Program-made: the position numbers and the translations under genes
The notes under the pieces: model-generated
What the model was told of the DNA's origin: nothing
Databases searched by the model: none
The model's input: the letters and a program-made list of their open reading frames with translations, nothing else
Part shown: positions 24,691 to 35,900 of the stretch, one piece after another
Layout of the letters: each line of letters opens with the position of its first letter
How positions within the stretch are numbered: the stretch's first letter is position 1
Source: Campylorhamphus procurvoides
Taxonomy: Eukaryota; Chordata; Aves; Passeriformes; Dendrocolaptidae
DNA length: 64,000 nt
NCBI GenBank assembly: GCA_013396655.1
Contig: WBMV01000271.1
Span: 2,554 to 66,553 of the forward strand
Direction: 5' to 3'

Positions 24691-26274
24691 TTCCAAACAC
24701 AGGAGAGGACTTTTCTGTGCTTTGCTCATATGTTTTGCTAATACCAGAAATGTAATATAAGATCTTCCATCCATCTTGGCTTTTTTTCAGAAGTACTACA
24801 AATGTCTGTGGTCTGATCCTGCTTACATTTCATGCACAGGGAATATCAGAAGAATGTCATAAGTGCCAACAAGCAATTCATCTGGCAGTGGAGCTGAGTA
24901 GATTTTGTTATTCAGACTGCTGAACCTGGGTGGGTAACACGTTTGTAGGAGTAGTTTCTGACAGTGGCCAGTGGGAGTTGGCTTGTCTGGTCCTGCCTTT
25001 TTTCACTTGTACCCAAGACCCAAGGGGCTCAAGAGGAGAGCTCTGGGCAGCACAGAACCCTGCACAGGGACTGGACAGGCAATGCTCCATCATGCAGGCT
25101 GCTCCGAGTCTGTTTTACATATTAGGTTATCTCTGGGCTTGTGAGTTGTTACGTGCAGACCTTGAATGAAATATAAGGGCTGGCTGATGCACAAGAGGCC
25201 TTTGGTGCTGTTACCCCTCTGAGCTCTCCAGCCCTCCCTGGGACAGCCACAGCACACAGTGCCTGGTGCTTTGCGTTTGGGTTTGGTTGGTTTTTTAATT
25301 TTTTTTTTCCCTTCTGCTTTCCTGCTTGCTGCCAGAGCAGGAACCTGCTACTGTCGTAGACAAATGTCTGCTTTGCCTCTGCCCTCAGGACCTTTGAGCT
25401 GGTAACTCTTTCCAGATCCAGAGCCTGGGCATTCATCTTTGATGTTACAGCTTATTCTGTGTTTTAGTTGTAAAGATAAAAGGGGTGGACTTCTTCCTGA
25501 TGGGTCCTTTGAACCCCAGCATCTCTAAGGCTGGCAGTTCTGCTTAAAGCCTATTGATGAACACAATTTGGAAAGGCTAAAGGGCCTCTTTGATAACTTA
25601 CCAGTGCACAACGAGGGATTCAGCCCTGATCCATTTCTCTGCTCATTGCACTTACATTAACAAGATTTTGGAATGCACAGGCTGCAGGACTAAAGGATGT
25701 CAAGTCGAAGGATGTATAAGTTTGCAGCATGTGATAAAACCATACCATAGTTAACATGTGATAGATGAAAAATAATTAGCCCATGTCTCATCTGCATTTA
25801 GAATCCAGTGCTGTCTGAATAGAACGTAGCCAGTTTCAAAGCAAGAAAGGCTGTAAAAATGCTCATGTATATAATGAATGGAATGAGGGGTTGGGATTTT
25901 TTTTTTCAACATAAAGCAGCCAAAAGTGACTGTCCTTTGAAAGGCTGAGGGGTGTAAATCCCATTTTTTTTCATATCTTTTCCTTATTTTCTTTATTCCT
26001 TGGAACCTGTTAAATATGTCAGTATGTTTTATGTTTATTTGAGTGTTCTGTAATTAGGTGTTGTCTGTCAGATGCAAGAACAGAAAAGCCGTGGCTCTTT
26101 TTTGGCTTTTTGGTTTATTTTCTTCAGCACTTTCTACATTCAGTTTCTTAAGACAATTCCAAGTGCATAATCCCAACCGACAGCAGTTTAGAAGTGAAAA
26201 TAGGATTTAATGTTCTTCTGAAGAGTGACCCTGAGACCTCATAACAAAGTAATTTACAAGATAAACATTTATTA

Positions 26275-26290
26275 TATCACATATGTGATA
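26275..26290. promoter_or_regulatory. 16-bp perfect palindrome with central CATATG E-box
   Basis: TATCACATATGTGATA equals its own reverse complement, with a CATATG E-box at the centre inside TCACATATGTGA. The motif alone does not prove a function. Confidence 0.25.
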
Positions 26291-28303
26291 CACAAAGTCC
26301 AAAGAGAAGCTCCTGCCCAGGATACATCAGAAGAGAAAATTCTTACTGCTGTGGTCTCAAATACACCAGGCCTGGAGTCATCACCAAAGTAATCTCAAGC
26401 TGACATCTGCGTATCTAGACTTAAGAGGATAAATCCAGCTAAGAAACCTGAAAATGATGCTATTTTCATCTATCATGTTGTACAGATTATGAGGAATAAG
26501 AAAAAGCAAAAGTAGCATCTATGTGCCATAGGTCTCCCAAAAAAAGTGGGTATAATAACAGCAATAACAGAAATCTGTGTGTATTAAAGGGAAGCTTGGA
26601 TCCTGAAACAAAACATGAAATATCTCCATGTAAAATAGTGAGAAAAGTTTTATAAATCAGCTAATGAGAAAAAGATACATCATAAGGAAAGCTGGGCTTC
26701 AATCCCAGTTTAATGACATGAATGTTTTGGGCTCTGCAAAACTACTGAGTTGTGACCTACAGGTCTCACACTGAGTGATGTTGAAAATGTGGGTAACAGT
26801 TCTCAGATCTAGGAAGAGCTAGCAGCATCTGCAGCTTGGGTGGGAGTGGTGCTCTTACACACAGAGCAGTGGAAGGTGCTGGGAGATTGTTAGCTGCTTG
26901 CCTGTGGTTAAACTAACACAGGCCTGTGCCTCCACAGTTCTGTAAACTACAGAAGAAGGAGAGGTAATAGGATGTCACACAACTTCAGTTCTGCAGGTTT
27001 CTTCTACACCATGTCCACTTCAACGTCACAGAAATATAAACATTAACAAAACTCACTGACTGAGCAGGACTTGTTCTGGTATATGAAGCAGAAACCATTT
27101 AAAGAGGAAACTGCTGATATTAAGATCTGTCTTAAAACATAATTATTGATGTCCTAATTTAATTAAGCATCACACCTCATGGGAACAAGCAGTTTGAGAC
27201 CTCCTTCTATCTCCCATGAGTTTAAGATGGTTCTAGGGGAAAGGAAAAAAAAGAAGAAAAAGGCGAGCCCCCAGTGCTGCCAAACTCACTGTCCAGGTGA
27301 GGAAAGGAGGTGGAGTTGCTGATTCATGATGTGCCTTGACCATATGAGGTTTTTTCCTTTCTCCTCCCCTTTCCTCCACTACCCCCTCTGGTTTCTGAGC
27401 CTCTCTGTACCGGCACCACTGAATGTTTTGCATATTAATGACTGATCAATATAACAGAATTCTACTCTGTACACGTGAGAGAGAAACCCAGGGCCAGACT
27501 CTGCATCCCTGCTTGGTGTGTATGGAAGCAGATTCATAATTTATGCTGAATAAGTCCAGGCACCAGCACATTGCAATGATTAATTTAAAAAAGCTACTCA
27601 GAAATGGCACCACGAGTGATAGCTAATGGCAGGCTCTTTCTCTCTTATAAGTGCATATTAGCTGTTACTTTAAAGGAAGAACAAAGGAATGAAAACCTGT
27701 TTTCCTGAGTGAGTCTGACAGACAAAATGGGAGGTTGAATATTTCTGCCTTTTCCCCCATGGGTGCAGAACTGCTTAGGTGTGTGTCAGCCACGTGAAGC
27801 AGCTCTGGCCTGCAGAGGAGCTTCCCCCATGCAAGATCAGGGGCTGAAGATCAGTATGATGCACAATCAAGATGAATGTTTGTCCCATTCATAGCCCATG
27901 GTGTTGACAGGTGTGACCTGGGCAGACCAAAGGTACCACCAGGCTTATGTGGTTTGTTTTGGAATTAGCTGTAGCTCCACGCCCGGGACACAGGATCCCG
28001 TTTCCATGAGCACCCTGAGCAAATGTTTGGAGGAACACTTTGGAACTGTAACAATGTGCCTGTCCCACGTAATTTCCGGAGCTGCTGATGGTCCTTGGTG
28101 CAGCTTTGAGTTAGCAAGTAGGTCCCTGAGGGAACCTTGGCCAATTTGGTTCCTCAGTTTTGCCGTGAACAAGTTCCTCAGGCTGCCTCAGAACTGCAAG
28201 ATCATTCGACCTGCCATGAAAACAAATTAGCTGGGTATAAATCTGCTTTTAACCTGTAATTGAATGTTTTTTTGCGGGGGAAATTGCCAATTCCTCATTT
28301 CAC

Positions 28304-28406
28304 ATAAACAGATATGTGAGTCATGAGAGTTGAGCATGTTTATCGTACATGGCAGTTCTTTTCAAAACACACATGTTTAAACAGATGGCTTATGTTGACT
28401 ATTAAT
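28304..28406. promoter_or_regulatory. Enhancer-like motif cluster (FOX, AP-1, NeuroD-type E-box, HNF1-like)
   Basis: Within 103 bp there is a forkhead-like ATAAACA (28304-28310), a perfect AP-1 site TGAGTCA (28317-28323), a CAGATGG E-box of the NeuroD type (28382-28388) and GTTGACTATTAAT (28394-28406). The last matches 9 of the 12 specified positions of the HNF1 palindrome GTTAATNATTAAC. No repeat or coding signal explains the segment. The factor names follow from consensus motifs; actual enhancer activity is inference. Confidence 0.3.
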
Positions 28407-29084
28407 GCAGTTCCTGCAATTAAGTTCAGTCTGAACCAAGTCGGCAGAGACTGACATTCTATTGACATCAAAGCTGGTGTATTGCATCTTCTCCTCATGT
28501 ATGTTCACATTCGGATCTGCACTACAGGCCTTCTGAAATGTCAACTGTGATAAGTCACGATGGGACTGAAGAGGAGAGATAAGGTGCCTGGCTCCTGCTA
28601 AATTACTTTTTGACGGGGATTCACCCTTTGCATATTCATGCTGTTAGCTTTCAGTGGTGAAAGTCCATGTTTGAGCAAATTACTGTAAACAGCAGTAGGG
28701 AGAAACTTGTCTCTCCGTCTCTATAGATGTGGTGGGCTCGAACCTTCTGCAGCCCAGGGAGCCCAGGTGCACAGTGGTGCTGTGCTCTGCTCCAGCTCTG
28801 CCCCCTGAGGCAGCTGCACAGCCACGAACTGCACTCAGCGTTATGGTCCTGCAGGCACACACCAGGAAATAGGGATGGCCACACATTTGGTGCAACCCAA
28901 GGCTCCTCTGGTGCAGTGTTGTGCTGAGGTGGGATATCACAGTGGTGACTGGCCAAGGAGGAGTGTGAGAGCAGCCCAGGTGACACGGCCCCAACTGCAG
29001 AGCTGAGGCTGCTCTGGGCCTTTCTGATCTGCAGCCCGTTTCTCTGGGTTTAATAGGGCCTGACAGGTTTCTCCTCCAAGAATT

Positions 29085-29320
29085 TGTTGCAGAGTTTGTG
29101 GAATTGATGTAGACATTCATTTCTGTAGCAAAGTGTTTCATACTTTAGCTGTGCATTATGAGAAAAAGTGTCTCCCCTTCCTTTGAACTCGTTACTCTTT
29201 TGATAATCTCCAGGTCTTTCTTTGGAAGAAACACCAAACAATTCTTCCCTGTTCACTGTCTTTGTCCCATGATTTTATAAGTCTGTTCTATGATCTGTAT
29301 CTTGCAGCCAGGGGAGTTCT
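29085..29320 (-). mobile_element. Ancient CR1/L3-like LINE relic
   Basis: On the plus strand the phrases ATTCATTTCTGTAGCAAAGT, AGCTGTGCATTATGAGAAAA and CCCATGATTTTATAAGTCTG appear in the order seen in old amniote CR1/L3 3' regions read in reverse. Divergence is high, so subfamily and edges are uncertain. Confidence 0.65.
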
Positions 29321-30464
29321 GTGCTGTTTCTGATCTGGAAGGGGTTTTGTACCTATTTGATCAATTTTCCCTGTGTTAACCCCTTGGCATTTAGCTTACC
29401 TATCTCAGCATTTCCAGGTACATTTTGCAGCAGGTGATGTGTTGGCCCTGAAGTTGGAGTCTTACAGCTGCAATTCAGCAAAGAGGTCCTCCACCCCCTT
29501 GTGATCCATTTAGGAACTGTTGACTGTAGCTGCTGTAGTAACAGAGGAACAGGCGTAGTTAGGCTTGGTGAAGTAGGGTAACTGACCCAGCTTAACAAGA
29601 ACATCATGTTTATTAGACACTGCTTACCTGTTCCTCCTTCCTTGGTGCTCTCCTACAGCCAATTTCATCTTTACTACCTCTATTATATCCTTCACTTTAG
29701 TTTAGCAGTGGAAAAGATGACCACAACGTACTTTTCACATGTGTCTTTAGAAAGAGACCTTTCCAAATGCCCTTTCATTATCAGTGATAACATTCTGGTC
29801 ATGCCTGCATGGGATTAGCTGTCTCACAGCACGGAGCTGTGGAGCAGCCACACTGTTTTCCGTGTCTGCTCTAGCAGGGCCTGGGACACACATTCTTGAC
29901 AGACTTCCAAGTGTCACTGCACAACGCTGAACGAGGCTGAGGCTGCAGCAGAACAAGGTCCCTTTTCTTTGCAAGGCTGGCACATCTTCAGCCTCCCAGG
30001 GTGAGTGCACACAGGGAAACGCTGCCCCCACGCTGAAACAGCACGGGGTGCTGCAGAAGGGAGCTCCTTTGCTGTCACACTGATGCAGGGACCCACACAG
30101 CCATGTTCAACAACCTCATGCAGTCCGAGCAAGAGCAGAAACTTGCCACATACAACCTAAACCATAACTCACGACTGTTCTTTGAGTGGCCATCGCTGGA
30201 ATTAAAAAACCCCATAGTATTTGTGGGAAAGCCTTTTTGAGGAACAACATGCAGTGCTGAAATGTCTTCTGATTTGTTTTTCATTAACAAAATTTATGGT
30301 TGTTTATTTAAGAAAATTTGCACTACACGAATAAAAGGGGTATCTCCATGTCTCATTACATAAATTCTCTGACCTTTCATTTCAGTGAGTATACTTCAAT
30401 AAATATGAACTTTACAGAGTTATTATTTCAGCACTCCTGGATACTATTCTGTAAAAAGCAAATA

Positions 30465-30602
30465 AACAAAACCTCTCAAAAAACCACACCACAATCAAAA
30501 CATCCCAAAAAAATTTCCAAAAAACTCCAACACAAATTCCCCAAAAACTTAACCCAAGCAACGCTTCATCTCAACCCCCCAAAAAACCAAATCCCCCCTC
30601 TC
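30465..30602. repeat. A/C-only low-complexity tract
   Basis: Roughly 138 bp with very few G and modest T on the plus strand, built from runs such as AAAAAAATTTCC and CCCCCCAAAAAACC. It reads open on the plus strand only because of this bias, so the frame over it is not a gene. Confidence 0.8.
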
Positions 30603-31058
30603 CTAAAGCCAGTGAAACTGCCTACAGTAGGTTTTCTCTCTGAAAAAGCTCTAGTTAACATTTTAGTTGACCCAGAGCTCTAGGAAGGATTAAACCCAAA
30701 GGAGAATAGCCTGGGTGCTTTTCCAGTAAGGTGTAACTACAGCAACCACAAGGCACGGCTATTAGCTCTTTCCAGAAAGAGAAGAGTAAAGTTGTGCTGC
30801 AGCTTGATTAAATATTTGTGAAGCTGATTTAACAATCCTTTCACCAGGTGAGCATATAATGCTCTAAACAGCTGTGCAAAAATAACCTACAAAACCAGAC
30901 TATTTTTAAAACTTTCCTTGAAGAATGGCTACAGAGAAGTATAGGTAATGCACAGGGACCAGAAACATTAGGAAGCTGAGTACAACTGGAGCTCATAAAG
31001 CTGCTTATTTAGGTTGCTTGACACTTCTTGTCATTGAAGCTGGATTTCAGTAATTTGT

Positions 31059-31082
31059 AACACTTGTCAAATGACAAGTGTT
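31059..31082. promoter_or_regulatory. 24-bp inverted repeat with NKX2-type half-sites
   Basis: Arms AACACTTGTCA and TGACAAGTGTT are perfect reverse complements (11 bp each) separated by AA. Each arm contains CACTTG, an NK2-homeodomain-type core, and TGTCA, a TALE half-site. It could also simply form a cruciform; no function is shown. Confidence 0.3.
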
Positions 31083-32782
31083 TGGTCTCCTGTTTCCCAA
31101 CCTGAATGTTAACCTCAGACTCCATTTTAGTGAGAAAACTTGTAATTCTTCTTGTTTCTGATCAAGCTGTGTGCGCATGAACTCTGAAGAGCAATTAAGG
31201 CTCATTCAGCCCATGCACGCAAGTGTCCAGACTTTGCCCATCAGAGCTGCTCTGGCCACAGCACAGAGCTTGTATTTTCTGTGCTTACATTGATCCTTCT
31301 ACTACAACTTACTGGAGGGATAAGAAGGAGGGGTGAAGGCCAAGAGGAGGGAGGGGTCACTCAGGGGGCTGGCAGGACACGGCAGCCCTCTGCAGGAGTG
31401 GGAAATGACAGAGGTGGCCGGGGGGACTAGCCCAGCTGGCCGAGGAGTCAGCAGGAAAACAGCTCAGAGAACTGGGCTCTGAGAAGACAAAAGAGGAAGG
31501 AGAGTAAAGGAGAAGAGGGAAAGCAATGGAGGTTTGGGAGGGACTGTAGCTGCACTGGTCAAGGTAAGAAAACAAACAATAGCAGCAGTTTCCCAAGCAG
31601 CAAAACCAGTTTATTGGTTTTGAGGATAAAATACCCCAGGGTAATAGAATTTATCTGTTTAATGTGTGTTTTCTGAAAGCTGAGTTTTAAAAAAAACTAT
31701 TTCAAAAAAATAACATTAACCATAAGATGGTTGCTACCATTGCAAGAAATATCCAGAACTTTCCTTGGAGCAGAAGTTTCCCATGTTATTTCTGAAGGAG
31801 CTTGGAAGAGGGAAATTGTTGTGCAGGGAATGGTGGGAGGCAGCACAGGTAGTCACTGAGAAAAATCTGAGGGGCACTGTTTGTTGGTTAGTAATCAATG
31901 TCTGCAGGTAACATGCATTCATTAAGAATTTCTCAAATCCAAATTGTGGAGGAAAGTGAAGGCAGAATGATCACCTTATGGCTGACAGTATTTCTTGAAT
32001 TTAACTCTCCACTGTTAAACAAATGATACACTATTGTTGGTGCCTTATTTTTGGCTTCCTGTTTCTAAGCTCACTGGCATTTCCTCCTGCCACAAAACGT
32101 AAAACTAATTTACTGAGAAATTATAGAGTAGTTAGTTTGTGTTGGTTTAGGCAGGGACACAGATTCTCTCTGGTATTAAAGATTAATCTCTACTTCCTTT
32201 TGGCTTGTGGATAAATGCAACAAACTTTCCACAGCCACACAGGTAAATTAAGGAGCTTTACAGATAAAGCAAGAAAATTACTGCTCCTCTCTGTAAAGTT
32301 GGATCAGGCTCCAAAACAGCAGCTCTCACTCTGACCTTATGGCTGCAGAGCATCAGTGGGACTTCTGGGCTGTTCTTCCATGTGCTGTGCTGCCAGCTCG
32401 AAGGGTGGGGGGTCTTTGGGCAGGGGCCCTGGCAAACTGCTAGGCCATAAAGCTTGAAACTCAGATAGAAGTAGATGGGAATGATGTTCAGATGTTTGTT
32501 TTGTGGTTTGTTTTGGTTCTGTCGTTTGTTTGTTTTTTTCCTCTCAACATTTGCCACAAGTGAAGAGATTTTGCTTTTCCCATCTGGCGGCAATCTGTCT
32601 GCATGGAGCAAAGCACCAACAGGGTTTTCCCTGGCTTGTATGCAGAGCATGAACCATCACGCAGGGAAACACATCTTGTCAGGCAGCCTGGCCATGCTGG
32701 CAGGTTTGGGATGCTGGAGGTGCCCTCTTTCTTCTTTGTCATTTGGCTTTGGCAACTGAGCACATAGAAGGAGGTGGTGCAG

Positions 32783-32909
32783 GCAGGGCATACACACCTT
32801 CAGGGGGACAAAGCAGGGCATACACACCTTCAGGGGGACAAAGCAGGGCATACACACCTTCAAGGGGACAAAGTAGGGCATACACACCTGCAGGGGGACA
32901 AAGCAGGCA
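32783..32909. repeat. 30-bp minisatellite, about 4.2 copies
   Basis: Units starting at 32783, 32813, 32843 and 32873 each begin GCAGGGCATACACACCTTCA (or one-base variants) and end GGGGGACAAA. The first two units are identical and the later ones differ by 1-2 bases. Because the period is a multiple of three, several frames stay open across it; those frames are artefacts. Direct repeats abut with no spacers, so this is not a CRISPR array. Confidence 0.97.
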
Positions 32910-35900
32910 TTTGTTGCCTTATGCACATAGCTCCCAGGCTAAGAAGAGCTGGCAGGGTCCTGACAGGGACAGGGGGATGACCACCTGATACCTCCCCTAT
33001 TCCCTGGTACAAGCTCACCCTCAGGCCTGCTGAGTTGACATCCTTGATTTCCTGTTTTTAACTTAGGGATTTATGCCTTTCCAGGAAGTGACATTCCCCA
33101 TCTCACCAATCTTGGCTCTGCCTGTAACTTTGACCTTTCTTATTTTGTCCAGCTCCAGCTGATACACTGTGTCCCAGCTCTTGCTCACTCTCTAGTGGTT
33201 TCTCCCAGCCTGAGTGAGGAGTGTGCTGCTGTGCCTCAAAAGAGAGCCTCAGATTACAGAGAGCTGACACAGGAGGAGGGGGTGACAGTGGAGGTGCTGC
33301 CAGGAAGTCTGAATTTCCATGGTTGTGCTAAGCAGATGGGTTGGTTGGTCTGGGAAATCTGGCTCACACCCCGACCCTGGGCTGGCACAGAGCTAAGAGC
33401 CCAAAGCCTGGATTAGGTAAAACTGCACAGGAACTATTTTGGAGCATAATTTGTGAGTGAAGGAAAGAATTGATTCTCTCAGCTGTCTGATATTGAGAGC
33501 CCTATTTATCAGGATCTAAAAAAAACACCATCCTGGTACTGGAGGGTTTCTGTTTGCATTAGAAAAAGAGTTATTTATAAGCATTGTCCAGAAAAGTGCA
33601 CATCCAACATTCCTGAGAGCAGAGAATGGAAAGTTTTCACTGCTAAGCACTGCAATTTAGGGACAAATTTGAGCTCACAGTGAAGGAAACGCAATCAGAG
33701 GATGTTACAAGCCTATTCAGGGTTGGTGAGTACATAAGAAGAATCTATGCCAAATATTTCTAACTGTAGTTTTATATCATGAAAATTGCTTAGTCTTGTG
33801 ATTTGGTTGGAGTTTTTTGTTTTGGTTTTTGTTTGGGTTTTTTTGGTCCTGTATGTGGTTTGTTTTTGTTTTCTTTTTCAATGCTAAGTATGTCAGCACA
33901 GAAATTCTGTGAATTGAAATGCTATGCTTGAAGTGAGGGGAGTTGAGGTAATATCATCTGTCATAAACTCCCAGTGGTGACCATGAAATTGTAACAGATG
34001 TGAGACAGAGAAACCCGAGCTGCCTGGGCACACTGAACAAATGCCATGCTGGGACAAGGCAGAGTAAGTGCTTGGTTCATTGAGTAGCCAGAGACCCACA
34101 GCAAGAGAAATCAGTCCTAACACACCCTTGAGCAGCAAGCAAGGTGCACAACAATGAATAAATGGTTGGGATTTGCAGGATAGACCACCTTGGTTCCAAT
34201 ACCAGCCTCGGAGGAGAAAATACAGATTCACTGCAGTAGTACATAAAAGCAGACAAAAGCAGGCTTGCTAAAAGGAAATTTAATTTAAGCTGTGCTGAGA
34301 GGATTTAAAGAGCTCTTATCAGAGACTTGGATGTCTGCACCCCTATCTAACCCGCTTTCAAAAAGACCAAATCACAAGGAAAGCAAAGTGCCTAAACAGG
34401 AATAGGAGCCTTGTCACACTGAACATCCTCCAAAATAATCACACCCAATTTACAGAGATGGAGAACATCAGCTGTGGTTTTGAAATGATCTTCCCCCAAA
34501 AAGGAGCCATAAGAACTAAGCTGTACCCCTATCACTGTTCAGTTTGCTAGGCAGGCTCTTCTGCTATTCTCCTGTAAAATATACTCACCTGTCCTCTGAT
34601 CATCCTACTGGACACATTTTAATTCTCCTTTCTTGACAAGGGGTGACGACTCCAGTGAAGGCCTTTGTTTTTAGAAGTCCTTACTTGTGTTATGTGAGAG
34701 ACTTGCAAAGGGTTATTAAATATAAAGGCATAATCTAGTTCTGTGTGCTTTTTCAATTTTATTATTTTAAAAGATAAAGGTAAATATTAGCATTGCAGAC
34801 GCACATCACATGGGCTCAACTACTGTAAACTAAAAAAAGAACAATACTATAATCAAAATGACAGTTGAGATTAGATGGTGTGTTACCAACTATATTGACC
34901 CAGTTCACTAGTTTATGAAGTCATAAAGTTCATGCAGCATGTAATCCACGTGTGTGCCCAACAAAGAGAAGAATTGCTATTTGTTAATTTTGCATCAGCT
35001 GTTTTGAGAGAGGGGTTGTTTTCTTTTGGTAAAGGCCTCTCTGTGACAGGACTTGAGCAACCTGGGATTACCAGTGCCAGGGCTCCCTGAACACGGGGGA
35101 TTGCCTGGAAGGGAGGATAAAGCCTCTTTAGCTGCTCATCAGGAACTAGAGATCTAAGCAGGCCCTTTGCCATTTCCTGCTCCAACACTTCCTCCTGATT
35201 ATTTCATTGCAGCTGCAGAGCTATTGTTGACCCTCTTCAGTCACTCCTTGCCTTTACTCACATGAGCACAAAACTTGCCAAGGGATTTGCACCAATGTCC
35301 CCCCTCTGGACCAGCCTCAGGATTGTTCCTTTCTGATCTCAATTTAAACAGCAGGCTCATGAGTTGAGGTTTGCTTTTCAGCTAATTATGGACTGTACAA
35401 ACCAGTAGTGCAGGTCCTCTGCACTGGCTGACAGGCAAGTTAATGGTGCACTTTGGACACAGTCTGTGTGACCCAGTTCTCTTCATGCAGGAAATCTTAA
35501 AACTTAAGTCCTGTTCAGAGCTGCTCTGCATCACTCTGTGCTACAAAGTCTCAGAAAGGACCCATCTATCTCTTTTACGTTAGGTAACAGGAAATATTTT
35601 CCCAAATAATTCTTCTGTGTCCACTGATGTTTCCCAGTTTCTGAGTGATCTGAACACTCATTTTCTTTCATTAAAAAAATACATCTAAAATGTAAATGTG
35701 TTTTTCAAAGCTGCCAACTCTTGTCTTTACTGTAGGCAACTGGGTTGTATTTTGGTATTTGATCTATCTAAATCCTAGTCTAACATTTTATGGTTACATA
35801 TTCTTAGTGCTTCTTACATACTCAGTAAAAACAAGTGTTTTTCAAAATATTTTGTAAGTGGAAAAATTTTATACACCTTATTGGCAATAGCTATGGAAGA

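Noticed and set aside
32743..32988. Repeat protein or CRISPR-like array
   Set aside because: The 30-bp units abut without spacers and the open frames follow from a period divisible by three.
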